Positions 62,401 to 64,000 of a stretch of 64,000 nt of DNA are shown here, piece after piece. The DNA comes from Amorphophallus konjac (lineage: Eukaryota; Streptophyta; Magnoliopsida; Alismatales; Araceae). The stretch covers positions 71,859,247-71,923,246 of the forward strand of contig CM040128.1 of NCBI GenBank assembly GCA_022559845.1, given 5' to 3'. The notes under the pieces were generated by a model. That model was not told the DNA's origin and ran no database searches. It saw only the letters and a list, made by a program, of their open reading frames with translations. Within the stretch, counting starts at the first letter, position 1, and each line of letters opens with the position of its first letter. Made by a program: the position numbers and the translations under genes.

Positions 62401-64000
62401 CTTCAGAGCTCGGGGCTGGGACAGATAGTTCTCTGCCTCCCTCGGGTTCTGCGAATAAAGCTTTCTCAGATGGGCCTCGGAAATTTCAAACACCGGCCCA
62501 GGCTGCTGTTTTAGGAAGGAGCGCTCTGCAACGTCCCAGAAGGTGCCTCTGCCGTCTCTATAAAAGTCGGTCCGGATATTCCACCATTTGATATATTCTG
62601 ATGTTACCCGGGGAACACGGTTAGAAACAACGGGCACCCTGAAGATTGCATCGTCATGACGATGATAGAAATCCCACCACAACCGGCCCTCGCCAACGAT
62701 GAGGGACCCGTGCTTGGCCCGGCTGTCTAGGGGAAACTGGGCAGCTGAAGTTGGAATATGCTGGTCGTAGCCGAAGTTTCGCCCAAAGCGGAACGGATAA
62801 TACGGCTCCAACAGAAGCAGGCCACCCTTCCTATAAACCAAAACACTGGGCCGAATTGCCATGGCCCATCTCACCAGCTCCGGTTCCAGGATAGGCCGAG
62901 CAATGTTGACCCCGGAGATGGGGTGGATTTATGTTTCTACCTCCTCCAGCTTGCATTCTCTCTGAGGATCAATCAAAGGAGCCGAACCTGCTGCCAAGCT
63001 CCAAAAATGTATGCTACCAGGAGCATCCATCGGTACCTTTATCAGTCGGCCCCTGATTTTGAATAGCTGATCATAGAAGGGACCAGGCTCAGCGCTGGCA
63101 AATTCAATCATCCTGGGTGACACTGTATCCGCCTGCAAGGTTCTCGGAGCTAATTCGGGGAATATGCTGCAGACCCAGGCATTGAAGAAATGAAAAGGAC
63201 CCACGGTCCTCAAAGAACGGGGAGTCCGATGTCTGTACAGGTCCCCCAAGGATTTGTATATCAAACACAGGGCCACTGGGCAGAGCGACAGCCTCATCCC
63301 CCATGCCATCTGACAAGCTGGATATATGACCTCTGGTCGAATGACTGTCTCGTCCCCTTGTGGAAGAGCAAAAGTGCACAGCCAGAATGTGAGATAGGCT
63401 GCACAGTGTGTGATAGGATCTACCCCTGCCGGGTTGGGACCACCTTTGCCTGCATGGCGCAATGAAGACGGCAATGCCGATTTATAGCGGGGAGCTCTTA
63501 TCTGCTTGCTCGCGACAGGACCCATGGAGGGGAAATCTGCATATTTCAGGGGACCGGCGAAGAAATACTGAAGCCACTGCCCGATCCGGACCCTCAGCTT
63601 GCTACCTTTCTCTCGAGGATGATAGCCTTTGGAGGATCCTCTACTGTATGCTAGACAGATGGAGTGATAAACCTTCATCAAATATCGGTAAGAGAAGCCG
63701 AGGGAATACTTGCCTTCTCCATCAGAGCTGTCTTTCTCGGAGTCCGCCAAACAGACTTCTTCATACGGCTCGCCATCAATGGGCAGGCCGGAAAGCTGTG
63801 ATAAGCTCCAAAGATCCAGAGATGTTTCCCCCTCCGCCGTATAGAAAGTGTTGAACAAAGGGCAGAACACCTCAAACATCCCACAGCACAGCCCCCGGGA
63901 TATGGGATACCGGAATCTGGAAGCAAAGACACTGTGATACACTCCTGCTCTGATTAGCAGGGGGGCATACTCTAGCAGAACAAACTCTGTAAATTCCACT
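59462..64000 (-). CDS. Antisense spliced gene with plant mobile domain
   Basis: Five exons by GT-AG junctions that keep phase: 61869 to beyond 64000, 61484-61774, 61320-61394, 60782-61242, 59462-60706; introns of 94, 89, 77 and 75 bp. Exon 1 has the plant-mobile-domain (aminotransferase-like) pattern LWSLSQLSGLPIDGEPYEEV, FWLCTFALPQ and AYLYWPLSVFYDGPAG. Exon 2 carries a basic stretch (GRKRKASAVKAAVGKARKAKK), like a nuclear signal. Exons 4 and 5 are acidic and Ser/Thr-rich, and the end is coiled coil (ECKSELAKVNSIFQERQRQM). In-frame stops at 62929-62931 (TAA), 61109-61111 (TAG), 60011-60013 (TAG) and 59621-59623 (TGA), with no frameshift seen. Antisense ORFs of this type are known in Tat elements; their role is unknown. 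The N-terminus lies beyond the window. Confidence 0.8.

Larger units (their letters stand above)
43364..64000 (+). mobile_element. Tat-type Ty3/gypsy retrotransposon (runs off the window)
   Basis: 5' LTR 43364-46566, primer site 46571, an extra 5' ORF, gag, protease, reverse transcriptase, RNase H, a second RNase H, integrase, tandem-repeat region 56028-59100, and an antisense gene 59462 to beyond 64000. The second RNase H and the antisense plant-mobile-domain gene are features of the Tat lineage. It inserted into the 3' LTR of the LARD-like element; the 5-bp site on the left is CCAGG (43359-43363). The 3' LTR is outside. This copy has several stops and a frameshift, but its domains are well preserved, in keeping with its place near the top of the nest. 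Confidence 0.92.

Noticed and set aside
59464..63854. Plus-strand frames of 60-130 codons over the antisense gene
   Set aside because: Shadows of the minus-strand exons, with no domain and no continuity across them.

Overview
The window is nuclear DNA of a flowering plant made almost entirely of transposable elements. I see no intact host gene, no rRNA or tRNA gene, and nothing bacterial. The plant assignment rests on element types confined to or typical of plants: a hAT transposase with DUF659-like and C-terminal dimerisation segments, CACTA ends reading CACTACAAGAAA, a Tekay/Del-like gypsy pol, a Tat-type gypsy element with a second RNase H and an antisense 'plant mobile domain' gene, and an initiator-Met-tRNA primer site. 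The species cannot be fixed from the sequence.

Layout. 1-2912: AT-rich tandem repeats plus an inverted repeat (1947-2272) made from a SNF2-helicase gene fragment of CLSY/DRD1 type, between oppositely facing minisatellites. 3520-4328: two CACTA-like right ends. 4538-5740: a candidate LTR. 6190-20616: the 3' half of a hAT transposon on the minus strand.

The rest is a nested stack. The hAT is split by a non-autonomous minus-strand LTR element (7627-18112) and by a minus-strand Tekay/Del-like gypsy element (20617-25683). That gypsy pol is cut by a plus-strand non-coding LTR element (25684 onward). Into the interior of the latter went a minus-strand non-autonomous element (29978-39320, perfect 5-bp target duplication). 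One LTR of that element carries a solo LTR (37695-38971, also with a perfect duplication). Into the 3' LTR of the 25684 element went a Tat element at 43364, which runs off the window end. The missing halves of four elements should lie beyond 64000 in a predictable order.

The Tat element has a 3.2-kb LTR, a primer site, an extra 5' ORF in frame with gag behind one stop codon, gag, protease, reverse transcriptase, two RNase H domains, integrase, about 3 kb of tandem 127-130-bp repeats, and an antisense multi-exon gene (59462 to beyond 64000). Its catalytic residues are largely present, but several in-frame stops and one frameshift show that this copy is decayed.

Two patterns stand out. First, all the LTR families here carry arrays of short palindromes with differing loops; in the Tat 3' arrays the paired arms change together between units. 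Second, an inverted repeat of a silencing-pathway-like gene fragment sits inside a transposon-like block and could produce hairpin RNA.
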